15,342 bases of DNA from an uncultured Dorea sp. (GCA_934295165.1 CAKRAT010000050.1:1-15342), one strand, 5' to 3'. Shown: positions 7,179-15,234, counted from the stretch's first letter. The notes: generated from the sequence alone by a model not told the origin. Program-made: numbers and translations.

Positions 7179-9053
7179 GTGAGTTTACTAAATGATAGGG
7201 ATATGCGGGAATTCCTGCGCGTATCAAGAACCGGGTTCTGGGAGATTCAGGTAAGGGACGGAGAAGAGCCCCGGTTTTTTGCAGATACCGTAATGAATGA
7301 ACTGCTGGGAACGGAGGAATCGCTGACTCCGAAAGAAAGATTTGTATTTCACAGGGCACACGTCCATGAAGATGATATGGAGATATTCCTGGAGTATTCG
7401 GACAAGTTGTCAGAAGAACGTACAGAAGTTGTATACCGCTATATACATCCTAATCAGGGAGAAATGTATGTGCGCTGTGGTGGAAAGCGGGTAGAGTCCG
7501 CTGGAGATTGTATCCGTATTATCGGATTCCATCAGGATATCTCAGATACGATCCGTATTGAAAAAGACAAGCAGGCAGAGTGGTGTCTGGCAGAACAGAA
7601 TCAGACTCTTAAGAGAGAACATGTCCAGCAGCAGGATTATTATAAAAAACTGTTGGATGTACAGAATTGTGGGTTGATGGCATACACTCTTCCGGGCCAT
7701 AAGATTCTGCATATGAATGCTGAAGCTTTGCGGATGTATGGTTATGAGACGATTGCAGAAGTACAGGCGAATCTTGGAAAGATAATAGCAGGATTTTATT
7801 ATCCAAATCCTGATACGATCAAGAAATTAAAGAATTTGCGGGATATGAACGGCGTAGTAGATTATGAATTTGTCATTAATCATGGAACGGAAAAAGAATG
7901 TCATGCTCTTGCAAAGACAAAAAGATCACTTTCTCCGACAGGAGAGAATATGGTAGTGACAACATTTCTGGATCTGTCAGATATGATTATGCTGCAGAAT
8001 ACATTGAAAAGAGCGGAAGAGGGGAGCCGGGCGAAATCAGCATTTCTCTTTAATATGTCACATGATCTGCGTACACCAATGAATGCGATCACCGGGTATG
8101 CAGACTTGATGGAGCGGCACTGGGGAGAAGAAAAGGAAACAATAGAATATCTTCAAAAATTAAAATCTGCAAGTAAATTTTTACTTTCCCTGATCAACAA
8201 TGTACTTGAGATGGCAAGGATTGAAAGTGGAAAAGAAATCCTGAATGAGTCGCCATGCAATATTTACAAGATGAACGAGATTCTGGATACGATCATGGAA
8301 GCCTCGATACAGGAAAAGCATCTGACATTTACATGTTCGGTAAATGTTATACATGAAGATATTATATGCGACCAGTTGAAGATTAACGAGATATTTTTGA
8401 ATATATTTGGCAATGCGGTAAAATATACACCGGATGGAGGATATATTCATGTAGAAGTGGAAGAACTTTCATCGGGAAAAGAAGGATATGGAATTTACAG
8501 AACATCGGTAACAGACAGCGGGATTGGTATAGGAGAGGAATATATCCCACATCTGTTTGAGCCATTTTCGAGAGAACATACATCCTCGGAAACAGGAATT
8601 ATCGGAACCGGTTTGGGACTTCCAATTGTGAAGACGCTGGTAGAGATGATGGACGGGCAGATTGAAGTAGAGAGTGAACTGGGAAAAGGAACTAAGTTTT
8701 ACGTTTCCATTCCGCATAAATTTGCAGAGGAAGAGCAGATACTTATGCCGGATGAAATGGTTGATGATATAGAGATGGAAAAACTAGAAGGCAGAAAGAT
8801 CCTGCTGGCAGAGGATAATGAATTAAATGCGGAGATAGCCGTAACAATCCTGAATGATGCAGGGATGTCGGTAGAGACGGAAAAGATCCGGGCATGGAGA
8901 GATGAACGGTCACAGATACCAATCGTTGCAATGACGGCAAATGCATTTGAAGAAGACAAAAGGGCTGCATTTGCAGCCGGGATGAACGGACATGTCGTCA
9001 AACCGATAGAAATCACAAAATTAATGCGGATATTATCAGAGATTATAAAATAA
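7179..9053 (+). CDS. PAS-containing hybrid sensor histidine kinase with damaged receiver domain
   Basis: This is a two-component sensor kinase of 624 aa without obvious membrane segments, so probably cytoplasmic. Two PAS-like regions (about 10-125 and 155-270) precede HisKA with phosphoacceptor His295 (NMSHDLRTPMNAI). The ATPase domain has N-box N412 (GNAVKY), G1 DSGIGIG (446-452) and G2 GTGLGL (476-481). A receiver domain starts at 538 with the acidic pair E545/D546 (AEDNELN) and ends with Thr587 (MTANAF) and Lys608 (VVKPI). It spans only about 87 residues instead of about 120. Sequence jumps from VETE to KIRAWRDE at about residue 568, so the strand carrying the phosphoacceptor Asp (usual LMDIQMP) is missing. 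The GTG start at 7179 is supported by GGGAGG 10 bases upstream. The frame is intact, so the kinase half may still work. An EamA gene follows after 18 bases. Confidence 0.9.
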   Translation: MSLLNDRDMREFLRVSRTGFWEIQVRDGEEPRFFADTVMNELLGTEESLTPKERFVFHRAHVHEDDMEIFLEYSDKLSEERTEVVYRYIHPNQGEMYVRCGGKRVESAGDCIRIIGFHQDISDTIRIEKDKQAEWCLAEQNQTLKREHVQQQDYYKKLLDVQNCGLMAYTLPGHKILHMNAEALRMYGYETIAEVQANLGKIIAGFYYPNPDTIKKLKNLRDMNGVVDYEFVINHGTEKECHALAKTKRSLSPTGENMVVTTFLDLSDMIMLQNTLKRAEEGSRAKSAFLFNMSHDLRTPMNAITGYADLMERHWGEEKETIEYLQKLKSASKFLLSLINNVLEMARIESGKEILNESPCNIYKMNEILDTIMEASIQEKHLTFTCSVNVIHEDIICDQLKINEIFLNIFGNAVKYTPDGGYIHVEVEELSSGKEGYGIYRTSVTDSGIGIGEEYIPHLFEPFSREHTSSETGIIGTGLGLPIVKTLVEMMDGQIEVESELGKGTKFYVSIPHKFAEEEQILMPDEMVDDIEMEKLEGRKILLAEDNELNAEIAVTILNDAGMSVETEKIRAWRDERSQIPIVAMTANAFEEDKRAAFAAGMNGHVVKPIEITKLMRILSEIIK

Positions 9054-9071
9054 GAGATACAGGCGGAGAAA

Positions 9072-10064
9072 ATGAGAAAAGAACAAATGAAGATGGCTGT
9101 GGAGGAGATGATTACTATAGAGACAAGAAATCCGGCGCAGGAAAATCTTGCGGAAAGACTGGACCGGAAGGAAACGGTAAGGGGAACAGCGCTCACGATT
9201 ATGGGAGGTTTTCTGTGGGGGATTGCCGGAGTATTTGGAAAGTATACATTTGAATACAAAGGGGTGACCGCAACATGGATTGTGAATGTGCGTCTGATCA
9301 TTGCCGGGATTATCCTGCTGATCCGGGCATATATGGTACAGAAAGATGGAATCTTCCGTATCTGGAAAAATAAAAAGCATGTGATAAGGATGCTGGTATA
9401 CGGTGTGATTGGTATTGCCGGATGTCAGATGACATATTATCTGGCAGTAGAAGATTCTAATGCGGGGATTGCAACTGTGCTGCAGTATACGGCACCGGTT
9501 ATGATCATGGTATTTCTTGCATTTAAGAACTGGAAACTGCCGGGAAAAAATGAGATTCTTGCACTGATCCTTGCATTTGGAGGAACAGTACTTCTGGCAA
9601 CACACGGTAATCTGACGCAGTTGAGCGTATCAAAGACAACGTTGATATTCGGATTGTCGTCGGCGGTTGCAACGGTATTCTATAATCTGGTTCCGGGAAA
9701 TTTGATGGATGTGTATGGAACATTTTCGATGGTCGGCTGGGGTATGCTGATCAGTGGAATCGGACTGACACCATTTGTGCGTCCGTGGACTCTGGTTGGA
9801 GATATTACCTGGGACTGGCAGTGCATCGGCTGTATTATAGTTGTAATCATATTTGGTACGGTAATGTCTTTTAGCTGTTATATGGAAGGTGTCCGGCTGA
9901 TCGGCGGATCCAAAGCCAGTCTGCTTGCATCGGTAGAACCGTTGACGGCAACGGCAATGTCGGTAATCTTCATGCATGTGGCTTTTTCGGGAATGGATCT
10001 GGCCGGATTTGTCGGAATCATTGCCGGGGTGATTATATTGTCACTGCCGAAGAAGAAAAAGTGA
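9072..10064 (+). CDS. EamA/DMT-family membrane transporter
   Basis: This is a predicted inner-membrane permease of the drug/metabolite transporter superfamily (330 aa), usually an exporter of amino acids or other small metabolites. After a hydrophilic N-terminus of about 35 residues there are about ten hydrophobic segments in two EamA repeats (about 39-165 and 190-325). The first repeat opens with GGFLWGIAGVFGKY; the second includes CYMEGVRLIGGSKASLLAS followed by EPLTA, the typical end-of-repeat signature. ATG 9072 has AGGCGGAG very close upstream; ATG 9087 or 9093 are alternatives. It begins 18 bases after the sensor kinase with no terminator between them, so the two are probably co-transcribed. 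Substrate unknown. Confidence 0.88.
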   Translation: MRKEQMKMAVEEMITIETRNPAQENLAERLDRKETVRGTALTIMGGFLWGIAGVFGKYTFEYKGVTATWIVNVRLIIAGIILLIRAYMVQKDGIFRIWKNKKHVIRMLVYGVIGIAGCQMTYYLAVEDSNAGIATVLQYTAPVMIMVFLAFKNWKLPGKNEILALILAFGGTVLLATHGNLTQLSVSKTTLIFGLSSAVATVFYNLVPGNLMDVYGTFSMVGWGMLISGIGLTPFVRPWTLVGDITWDWQCIGCIIVVIIFGTVMSFSCYMEGVRLIGGSKASLLASVEPLTATAMSVIFMHVAFSGMDLAGFVGIIAGVIILSLPKKKK

Positions 10065-10083
10065 TATAAAAGAATAATATGAG

Positions 10084-10124
10084 GTCCTGCCGGGAAAGGT
10101 AATACTCCCTGCGGGACTTTTTTT
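10084..10124 (+). terminator. Intrinsic terminator after the EamA gene
   Basis: GTCCTGCCGGGA (10084-10095) pairs with TCCCTGCGGGAC (10106-10117), with one mismatch and one G-U pair, around a 10-nt loop. Seven T follow (10118-10124). It closes the kinase-EamA unit. Confidence 0.9.
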
Positions 10125-10180
10125 ATTTGATGCATTGCTATGATAAAGAAAAATGTTTTAAAATTAACGGCTGGAAATAA

Positions 10181-10219
10181 TGTATAAATGCATAAATATT
10201 AATAATATGATGTATAAAT
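10181..10219. promoter_or_regulatory. Candidate repeated operator upstream of the Ala/Gly symporter
   Basis: TGTATAAAT occurs at 10181-10189 and again exactly 30 bases later at 10211-10219, with a one-base variant TGCATAAAT at 10189-10197. A 30-base spacing is about three helical turns, as for cooperatively bound sites. The region is very AT-rich, so chance is a real alternative. It lies about 65 bases upstream of the predicted -10 element. Confidence 0.3.
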
Positions 10220-10260
10220 AAGAAAAAATAAACAAAAAATGCAAAAATATCCATCTATAA

Positions 10261-10291
10261 TTGCATCTATTTATTGATTTTTTTGTATAAT
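10261..10291 (+). promoter_or_regulatory. Predicted promoter of the Ala/Gly symporter gene
   Basis: A perfect -10 TATAAT is at 10286-10291. The best -35 candidate, TTGCAT (10261-10266), is 19 bases away, longer than ideal, so the -35 call is weak. The spacer contains a run of seven T. The start codon is 44 bases downstream. Confidence 0.5.
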
Positions 10292-10334
10292 CGTGATAAA
10301 ATTAACAAATCAAAAGGAATACGGAGGGTATAAT

Positions 10335-11831
10335 ATGTTAAACGGTTTAAACAACGTTGTTAACTTCCTGAATGGCTACATCTGGGGCGTTGGAATGCTG
10401 GTACTGATCGTAGGAAGTGGATTATATTTTACGATCAGACTGCACGGTTTCCAGTTTGTACATTTCAAGGACATGTGGAGCAGAATCATTGATAAGCAGG
10501 ATTCTGACTCGGGAATTTCAGCATTCGGTTCATTCTGTACGACCATGGCAATGCGTGTTGGTACAGGTAACGTAGCCGGAGTTGCGGTAGCAATCTACAT
10601 GGGAGGTCCGGGAGCACTGTTCTGGATGATCCTTGCAGGTATGACGAACTCAGCAGTATGTTTCTCAGAGTGTACACTGTCAGTTCTTTATAAGACAAGA
10701 ATCGACGGACAGTACCGGGGCGGTGGAGCTTACTGTGCAGAGAGAGGACTTGGATGGAAGAAATATGGTGCATTCATGGCCCTGATCCTGATGATCGGAA
10801 CTTCCGTATTCATGCCGGCAGCAGCTACATATACAATCTGTGACGGATTCCACAATGCGATCAAGATTCCAATGTGGGTAAGTGCATTGATCATCGCTCT
10901 GATCCTCGCAGTTGTAGTTATCGGTGGTGTTAAACGTATCAGTGCAATCGCATCTATGATTGTACCATTCATGGTAACAGTATATCTGATCGCAGCAGTT
11001 GTAATTATTGTTATGAACATTACAGCAGTACCTGCACTGATCAAAACAGTTGTAACAGCAGCATTTGGAAAGAATGCAATCTTCGGTGGAACAATCGGTG
11101 TCATCATCCAGCAGGGTGTTAAGAGAGGTACTTTCTCAAGTGCATCTGGTATGGGTGAGGCTTCTCCTACAGCCGCAGCAGCAGAGACAAGTCATCCAGT
11201 AAAACAGGGTATGGCAAATGCAGCAGGTGTATGGCTTGACACAGTTATCATCTGTACAGCATCAGGACTTATGATCCTGTTAACAGACTGCTTCAACACA
11301 GCAAATGGATACGTTGGAAGCGGTTCTGCAGAACTTCCTGCACTCGCAGCAGCAGGAACAAACGGAGTTATCTTCGTACAGTTAGCATGTAAGACAGTTA
11401 TGGGCAAGATTGCTCCTACATTCATCGCAATCATGCTTGCACTGTTCTCATTCACCTGTCTGATCAGTTACTACTACGAAGCAGAGACAGCAGCTATGTA
11501 TCTGTTCCAGGGTGAATCTAAAGCAAAAGCACGTAAGATTGTTACATGGATTATGAGAATCGGTATGCCGGTCCTGATCTTCATCTGGGGTAACCTGGAA
11601 TCAGATATCGCATGGAACTTATCAGACCTGGCACTTGGAAGCTGTACATGGGTAAATATGCTTGTTGTTCTTCTGTTATCACCAAAGGTAATCGCACTTT
11701 ACAAAGACTATGAAGAACAGATGAAAGCAAAGAAAGATCCATACTACAATCCGGACAAACTTACATGGGACGGTGTAGACACAGAGATGTGGAAAGATAT
11801 CAATAAGAAATATATTGAGAATGATAAATAA
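10335..11831 (+). CDS. Alanine/glycine:cation symporter (AGCS family)
   Basis: This is a sodium- or proton-coupled uptake carrier for small neutral amino acids in the cytoplasmic membrane (498 aa, typical length). About eleven hydrophobic segments are visible. Family signatures include AMRVGTGNVAGVA (about 72-84) and the GVKRGTFSSASGMGEAS region followed by AAAAETSHPVKQG in the middle of the protein. The frame is open to 10293, but GGAGGG (10323-10328) 6 bases before ATG 10335 makes that the start. It is a single-gene unit with its own promoter and a strong terminator. Alanine and glycine are the usual substrates; some members take serine or glutamine, so specificity is not fixed by sequence. 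Confidence 0.93.
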   Translation: MLNGLNNVVNFLNGYIWGVGMLVLIVGSGLYFTIRLHGFQFVHFKDMWSRIIDKQDSDSGISAFGSFCTTMAMRVGTGNVAGVAVAIYMGGPGALFWMILAGMTNSAVCFSECTLSVLYKTRIDGQYRGGGAYCAERGLGWKKYGAFMALILMIGTSVFMPAAATYTICDGFHNAIKIPMWVSALIIALILAVVVIGGVKRISAIASMIVPFMVTVYLIAAVVIIVMNITAVPALIKTVVTAAFGKNAIFGGTIGVIIQQGVKRGTFSSASGMGEASPTAAAAETSHPVKQGMANAAGVWLDTVIICTASGLMILLTDCFNTANGYVGSGSAELPALAAAGTNGVIFVQLACKTVMGKIAPTFIAIMLALFSFTCLISYYYEAETAAMYLFQGESKAKARKIVTWIMRIGMPVLIFIWGNLESDIAWNLSDLALGSCTWVNMLVVLLLSPKVIALYKDYEEQMKAKKDPYYNPDKLTWDGVDTEMWKDINKKYIENDK

Positions 11832-11843
11832 ATCTTAAAAAAG

Positions 11844-11876
11844 AACCCCCGGGGAGATGTTTTCCCGGGGGTTTTT
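11844..11876 (+). terminator. Strong intrinsic terminator of the Ala/Gly symporter gene
   Basis: CCCCCGGGG (11846-11854) pairs with TCCCGGGGG (11863-11871), one pair being G-U, flanked by AA/TT. Five T follow the stem (11872-11876). It lies 12 bases after the symporter stop codon. Confidence 0.95.
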
Positions 11877-11910
11877 GCTATTTGATTTATTATCTTGGCT
11901 TACCCCGGTC

Positions 11911-12126
11911 CATGAGAAAGACTTGGTGTTTTGTTTGTTGCTGGATGTCACGATGCAGATGTTCTAAGACAGTCCGCCTTCCCTAAGGGCGAAAGACACT
12001 CCGCTCAAACTCGGCGTGTGCCTCAAACAGTTCGCTCAGTGTCTTTAACGGGAAGTCGAACTATCTAAGAACATCTACACATCGCGCCAAAATACGCATC
12101 AAACAAAACACCAAGTCTTTCTCATG
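11911..12126. repeat. Large palindromic element with 27-bp perfect terminal inverted repeats
   Basis: The first 27 bases (11911-11937, starting CATGAGAAAG) are perfectly complementary to the last 27 (12100-12126, ending CTTTCTCATG). Pairing resumes inside: AGATGTTCT (11957-11965) with AGAACATCT (12068-12076), CTTCCC (11978-11983) with GGGAAG (12050-12055), and AAAGACACT (11992-12000) with AGTGTCTTT (12038-12046). This leaves a 37-nt apical loop (12001-12037). On the minus strand two C/A mismatches between the arms become G-U pairs, so a minus-strand RNA folds better. There is no ORF and no clear target-site duplication. It occupies most of the 331-base gap between two converging genes. It is likely a MITE-like repeat or structured RNA; I cannot identify a named family. 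Confidence 0.85.
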
Positions 12127-12162
12127 TCGTGATTGGCCAATGATAATAAATTTAACAGCGAA

Positions 12163-13041
12163 TTATTTATCATAATCCTCCGAACAAACGCTGATCCCCA
12201 TTCCATATCCCTTAGGTCCGATATGACATCCTACACTGAATGAAAGTGGGTCATAGTATACATAAGAATTCGGGAATGCTTCTACAAGCATCTGTTTCCA
12301 TTCTGCGGCTTCTTCCCCGGTGAGGTTAGAACCAGCAGCACCTACCAGGATATGCTTGTCATCTGTATCTTTAAAACGTGTTTCACGGTCGTTCTTCAAT
12401 GCTTCGACCATCTTCTGCTTGCACTTCTTCATGCCGCGTGTCTTGGCAAAGGCATCCAGCTTGCCGCCCTGGATTGTCAGGATTGGCTTGATGTTCAAAA
12501 CGCTTCCAAGCGCTGCACCGGCAGCAGTAACACGTCCGCCTTTTTTCAGAAATTCAAGCGTATCAACGGCGATATAGATGCTGGAGTTGTAAGCTTCGGC
12601 CTCTAATACTTCTTTGATCTCTTTTGCTGATTTTCCGGCATCAGCAAGCTTCTTGGCATGCATGACAGATTCTCTCTGGGTAACGGAAATTCTGTGATTG
12701 TCAGCAACCTGTACTTTGCCATCATAATCATCGGAAAGGCTGATGGCTGTAGAGCAGGAAGCACTCAGTCCGCTGGACATCGGGATGTGGATGATCTCAT
12801 CATAACCCTGCTCGAAGATATCATCCCAAAGATCCATCAGGTCTCCAGGAGAAGGCTGGGATGTGGATACATTCTTTCCGCCTGTCAGGCTTCCGTAGAA
12901 AGAATCTTCGGTAAGATCGATTCCTTCATAATGTGTCTCGTCGTTGATAATGACTGGCATAGGAATCAGAAAGATCCCCATCGAGTCAGCTTCTGCTTTC
13001 ATAATTCCGCTGTTGGTATCTGTCATAACAGCTGTTTTCAT
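12163..13041 (-). CDS. DegV family protein, probable fatty acid-binding FakB-like subunit
   Basis: DegV/FakB proteins bind a fatty acid and present it to the kinase FakA for phosphorylation, feeding exogenous fatty acids into phospholipid synthesis. This 292-aa cytoplasmic protein has the family landmarks: an N-terminal TDTNSGI strand-loop, TSQPSPG (60-66), the MSSGLSAS turn (88-95), FLKKGGRV followed by a GAALGSVLNIKPIL segment, and a C-terminal HIGPKGYG with His273. It departs from its neighbour at VADNHRIS, where most family members have a D-S pair (DS). AAGGAGG on the minus strand (13051-13057) 9 bases before the ATG at 13041 sets the start. It lies 71 bases downstream of the other degV-like gene, with the same orientation, so co-transcription is likely. 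No fakA is in the window. Confidence 0.9.
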   Translation of the reverse strand: MKTAVMTDTNSGIMKAEADSMGIFLIPMPVIINDETHYEGIDLTEDSFYGSLTGGKNVSTSQPSPGDLMDLWDDIFEQGYDEIIHIPMSSGLSASCSTAISLSDDYDGKVQVADNHRISVTQRESVMHAKKLADAGKSAKEIKEVLEAEAYNSSIYIAVDTLEFLKKGGRVTAAGAALGSVLNIKPILTIQGGKLDAFAKTRGMKKCKQKMVEALKNDRETRFKDTDDKHILVGAAGSNLTGEEAAEWKQMLVEAFPNSYVYYDPLSFSVGCHIGPKGYGMGISVCSEDYDK

Positions 13042-13112
13042 AAGTGAAAACCTCCTTTTGTACTCTTTACTATCTATCGGTTATGGAATAAATATTTTTA
13101 ATAACTACTATC

Positions 13113-14000
13113 TTATTCTGTTCGTGTGTCACCCCAGAAGAACAGTGCTACCGTTCCCGGACCTGTGTGGCTTCCGATCGTTGTTCCAACGTTATTAATC
13201 TCCACCTTTCCATTCAGATAAGGAAAACGTGCTTCGACCAGCCCGGCAACGGCTTTTGCATCTTCATAGCAGCCGGAATGGGAAATGTAACATTTCCCCG
13301 TATAGTCGGTCTGGTGATCGGCATATTCCGCCATTTTACCGACAATGGTGCGGATGACCTTTCTCTTTGTACGAATCTTATAACGTGGGATTAGACGTCC
13401 CTGATTATCCATGTTAAGGAGCGGGCAGATGTTCAGTACACCGCCGATCGCACCTGCTGTCTTTGAGATGCGTCCGCCTTTTACATAGAATTTCAGATCT
13501 GTGGAAAAGAACCAGTGATGTACATTCAGCCTGTGTTTTTCGGCGAAGCGGAAAACCTCATCCAGAGACTTGCCTTCATCGCGAAGATCAGCCAGTTTAT
13601 CCATCAAAAGTCCGTATCCGGAGGATGCGCCCAGAGAATCTACGATCAGGATTCTGCGGTCAGGATAACGTTCTTCAAGACTTTCTTTTGCAATCATTGC
13701 AGAGTTGATAACTCCTGAGATTCCGGAAGAAAGTGTGACGTGCAGGATATCCTTTCCTGCTTTCAGGAAGGGTTCGAAATATTCTTCAAATTCCTCGGCG
13801 TTGACCTGTGAAGTCTTCGTATCGGCTCCGGCAGCCATCGCAGCATAAAATTTATCAAATGGGATGGATTTTCCAAGATCATCTGCATATTCCTTACCAT
13901 CGAGTTCAAAATGAAAACAGATGTAAGATATGTCGCGTGCTTTGAAATGTTCTTCTGTAAGATCTGCTGTCGAGCAGCAGCTGATGATGTAATCCCTCAT
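13113..14000 (-). CDS. DegV family protein, second FakB-like paralogue
   Basis: This 295-aa protein belongs to the same fatty acid-binding family as the gene downstream but is clearly diverged. Landmarks are TSQVNAEEF (63-71), LSSGISGV (90-97), VDSLGASSG (120-128), KGGRISKTAGAIGGVLNICP (174-193) and the C-terminal SHTGPGT with His278. The frame reaches 14069, but the methionine at 14000 gives the usual short DegV N-terminus and is preceded on the minus strand by AAGGAAGGAAG, so it is preferred. An extended -10 promoter lies about 60 bases upstream. It is the first gene of a two-gene minus-strand unit, divergent from a radical SAM gene. Paired FakB paralogues usually differ in preference for saturated versus unsaturated chains; which is which cannot be told here. 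Confidence 0.9.
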   Translation of the reverse strand: MRDYIISCCSTADLTEEHFKARDISYICFHFELDGKEYADDLGKSIPFDKFYAAMAAGADTKTSQVNAEEFEEYFEPFLKAGKDILHVTLSSGISGVINSAMIAKESLEERYPDRRILIVDSLGASSGYGLLMDKLADLRDEGKSLDEVFRFAEKHRLNVHHWFFSTDLKFYVKGGRISKTAGAIGGVLNICPLLNMDNQGRLIPRYKIRTKRKVIRTIVGKMAEYADHQTDYTGKCYISHSGCYEDAKAVAGLVEARFPYLNGKVEINNVGTTIGSHTGPGTVALFFWGDTRTE

Positions 14001-14059
14001 AATGCATGCTTCCTTCCTTATTATATCTGGAATACTCATATATACTCCAAGTGATAAAA

Positions 14060-14088
14060 ATTGTACCATTTTCTCGGGTTAAATTCAA
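14060..14088 (-). promoter_or_regulatory. Predicted promoter of the DegV gene pair
   Basis: Read on the minus strand, TTGAAT (plus 14083-14088) and TACAAT (plus 14060-14065) are 17 bases apart. The -10 is preceded by TGG, an extended -10 arrangement. It lies 60 bases upstream of the chosen start of the first DegV gene. Confidence 0.6.
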
Positions 14089-14138
14089 TATTAACGAAAA
14101 AAACAGAAAGAAAAAGATGAAATTGCCAATGGATTTTG

Positions 14139-14147
14139 TGGTACAAT
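14139..14147 (+). promoter_or_regulatory. Predicted extended -10 promoter of the radical SAM gene
   Basis: TGGTACAAT has the extended -10 TG (14139-14140) one base before TACAAT (14142-14147). No good -35 sits at the standard distance; TTGCCA (14123-14128) would fit only a different -10 (AATATT 14145-14150). The same TGGTACAAT appears in the divergent DegV promoter. The preferred start is about 90 bases downstream. Confidence 0.45.
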
Positions 14148-14236
14148 ATTCATACATTTAGTAATAGTGGATGAAGAATAAAAGAAGATATAAAAAGAAA
14201 ATAGAAATATCAACGAATAGAAGACAGGGAATTGAG

Positions 14237-15211
14237 ATGAAGATAGAAGAAAGTATAAAAAAATATGCAGATATAGAACAAGAAAATGTAATAGCAAAGG
14301 ATAAAATGCAGATTCTGTATGATTGCACATTATGTCCGCGAAACTGCCATGTGGACCGCATTGCAGGACAGCGTGGAAGATGTCATGAGACGGCGGAAAT
14401 CGTGGCAGCAAGGGCTGCGCTCCATATGTGGGAAGAACCCTGCATATCGGGCAAGATGGGCTCAGGAGCAGTATTCTTTTCCGGTTGTTCCATGGGCTGT
14501 ATCTTCTGCCAGAATCATAATATAGCCGAAGCAAAGGCGGGAAAGGTAATAACGGTAAAAAGACTGTCCGAAATATTTCTGGAACTTCAGGGAAAAGGAG
14601 CAGCTAATATTAACCTCGTGACACCGACACATTATGTTCCACAGATTGTAAAAGCACTGGATATAGCAAGAGAAGCTGGTCTGGTCCTTCCGGTTGTTTA
14701 TAATACAAGCGGTTATGAAAAGCCGGAGACAATGCAGATGCTGGATGGCTATGTGGATGTCTATCTTCCGGACTTTAAATATATGGAACCAGATCTCGCA
14801 GCAGCATATTCCCACGCTCGGGATTATCCGGAATACGCCAAAGCATCCATAAAAGAAATGGTTCGTCAGACAGGAAATATCCAGATTAACAAAGAAACGG
14901 GAATGATACAAAAGGGCGTGATCGTAAGACATCTGGTTCTGCCGGGACATGTGAAAAATTCCAAAGCAGTCCTAAAATACCTGCTCGAAACATACCGGGA
15001 TCAGATACTGATCAGCATCATGAACCAATACACCCCGATGCCGCAAGTAGCAGAAGACCCATTGCTCAGCCGCAAAGTTACAAAAAGAGAATACGAAAAA
15101 GTCATAGACTATGCATTAGAACTGGGAATGGAAGACGGATTCATTCAGGAAGGTGAAGCTGCGAAAGAAAGCTTTATACCGGAATTTGATTTAGAGGGGA
15201 TTGGGATTTAA
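14237..15211 (+). CDS. Radical SAM protein of the PflX / PFL-activase-like family (COG1313)
   Basis: This is a predicted oxygen-sensitive iron-sulfur enzyme (324 aa) that cleaves S-adenosylmethionine to a radical; its substrate is unknown. The radical SAM cluster motif CxxxCxxC is CSMGCIFC (C84, C88, C91), followed by QNHNIA. Upstream is a second cysteine group, CTLCPRNC (C30, C33, C37) plus C49 in GRCHE, typical of the PflX subgroup and able to hold another metal site. Later conserved parts include NLVTPTHYVPQI, VYNTSGYE and DVYLPDFKY, then LVLPGH. The frame starts at ATG 14171, without a ribosome site; ATG 14237 has AGGGA 6 bases upstream and a more usual N-terminus; ATG 14306 is also possible. 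No glycyl-radical enzyme is nearby, so it is an orphan activase-like protein. Confidence 0.88.
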   Translation: MKIEESIKKYADIEQENVIAKDKMQILYDCTLCPRNCHVDRIAGQRGRCHETAEIVAARAALHMWEEPCISGKMGSGAVFFSGCSMGCIFCQNHNIAEAKAGKVITVKRLSEIFLELQGKGAANINLVTPTHYVPQIVKALDIAREAGLVLPVVYNTSGYEKPETMQMLDGYVDVYLPDFKYMEPDLAAAYSHARDYPEYAKASIKEMVRQTGNIQINKETGMIQKGVIVRHLVLPGHVKNSKAVLKYLLETYRDQILISIMNQYTPMPQVAEDPLLSRKVTKREYEKVIDYALELGMEDGFIQEGEAAKESFIPEFDLEGIGI

Positions 15212-15234
15212 TTTATTAACTGTGGATCGGCCTC

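Noticed and set aside
8699..9301. 200-codon minus-strand frame across the kinase-EamA junction
   Set aside because: It overlaps two well-supported plus-strand genes and has low-complexity Ser/Ile composition, as shadow frames do.
10065..10334. Glycine riboswitch before the Ala/Gly symporter
   Set aside because: The region is AT-rich repeats plus a promoter, with only 40-odd bases of leader, too short for the aptamer.
12132..12141. Perfect palindrome ATTGGCCAAT next to the large element
   Set aside because: It is ten bases long and isolated, with no duplicate on the other side of the element, so it is neither a target duplication nor a supported operator.
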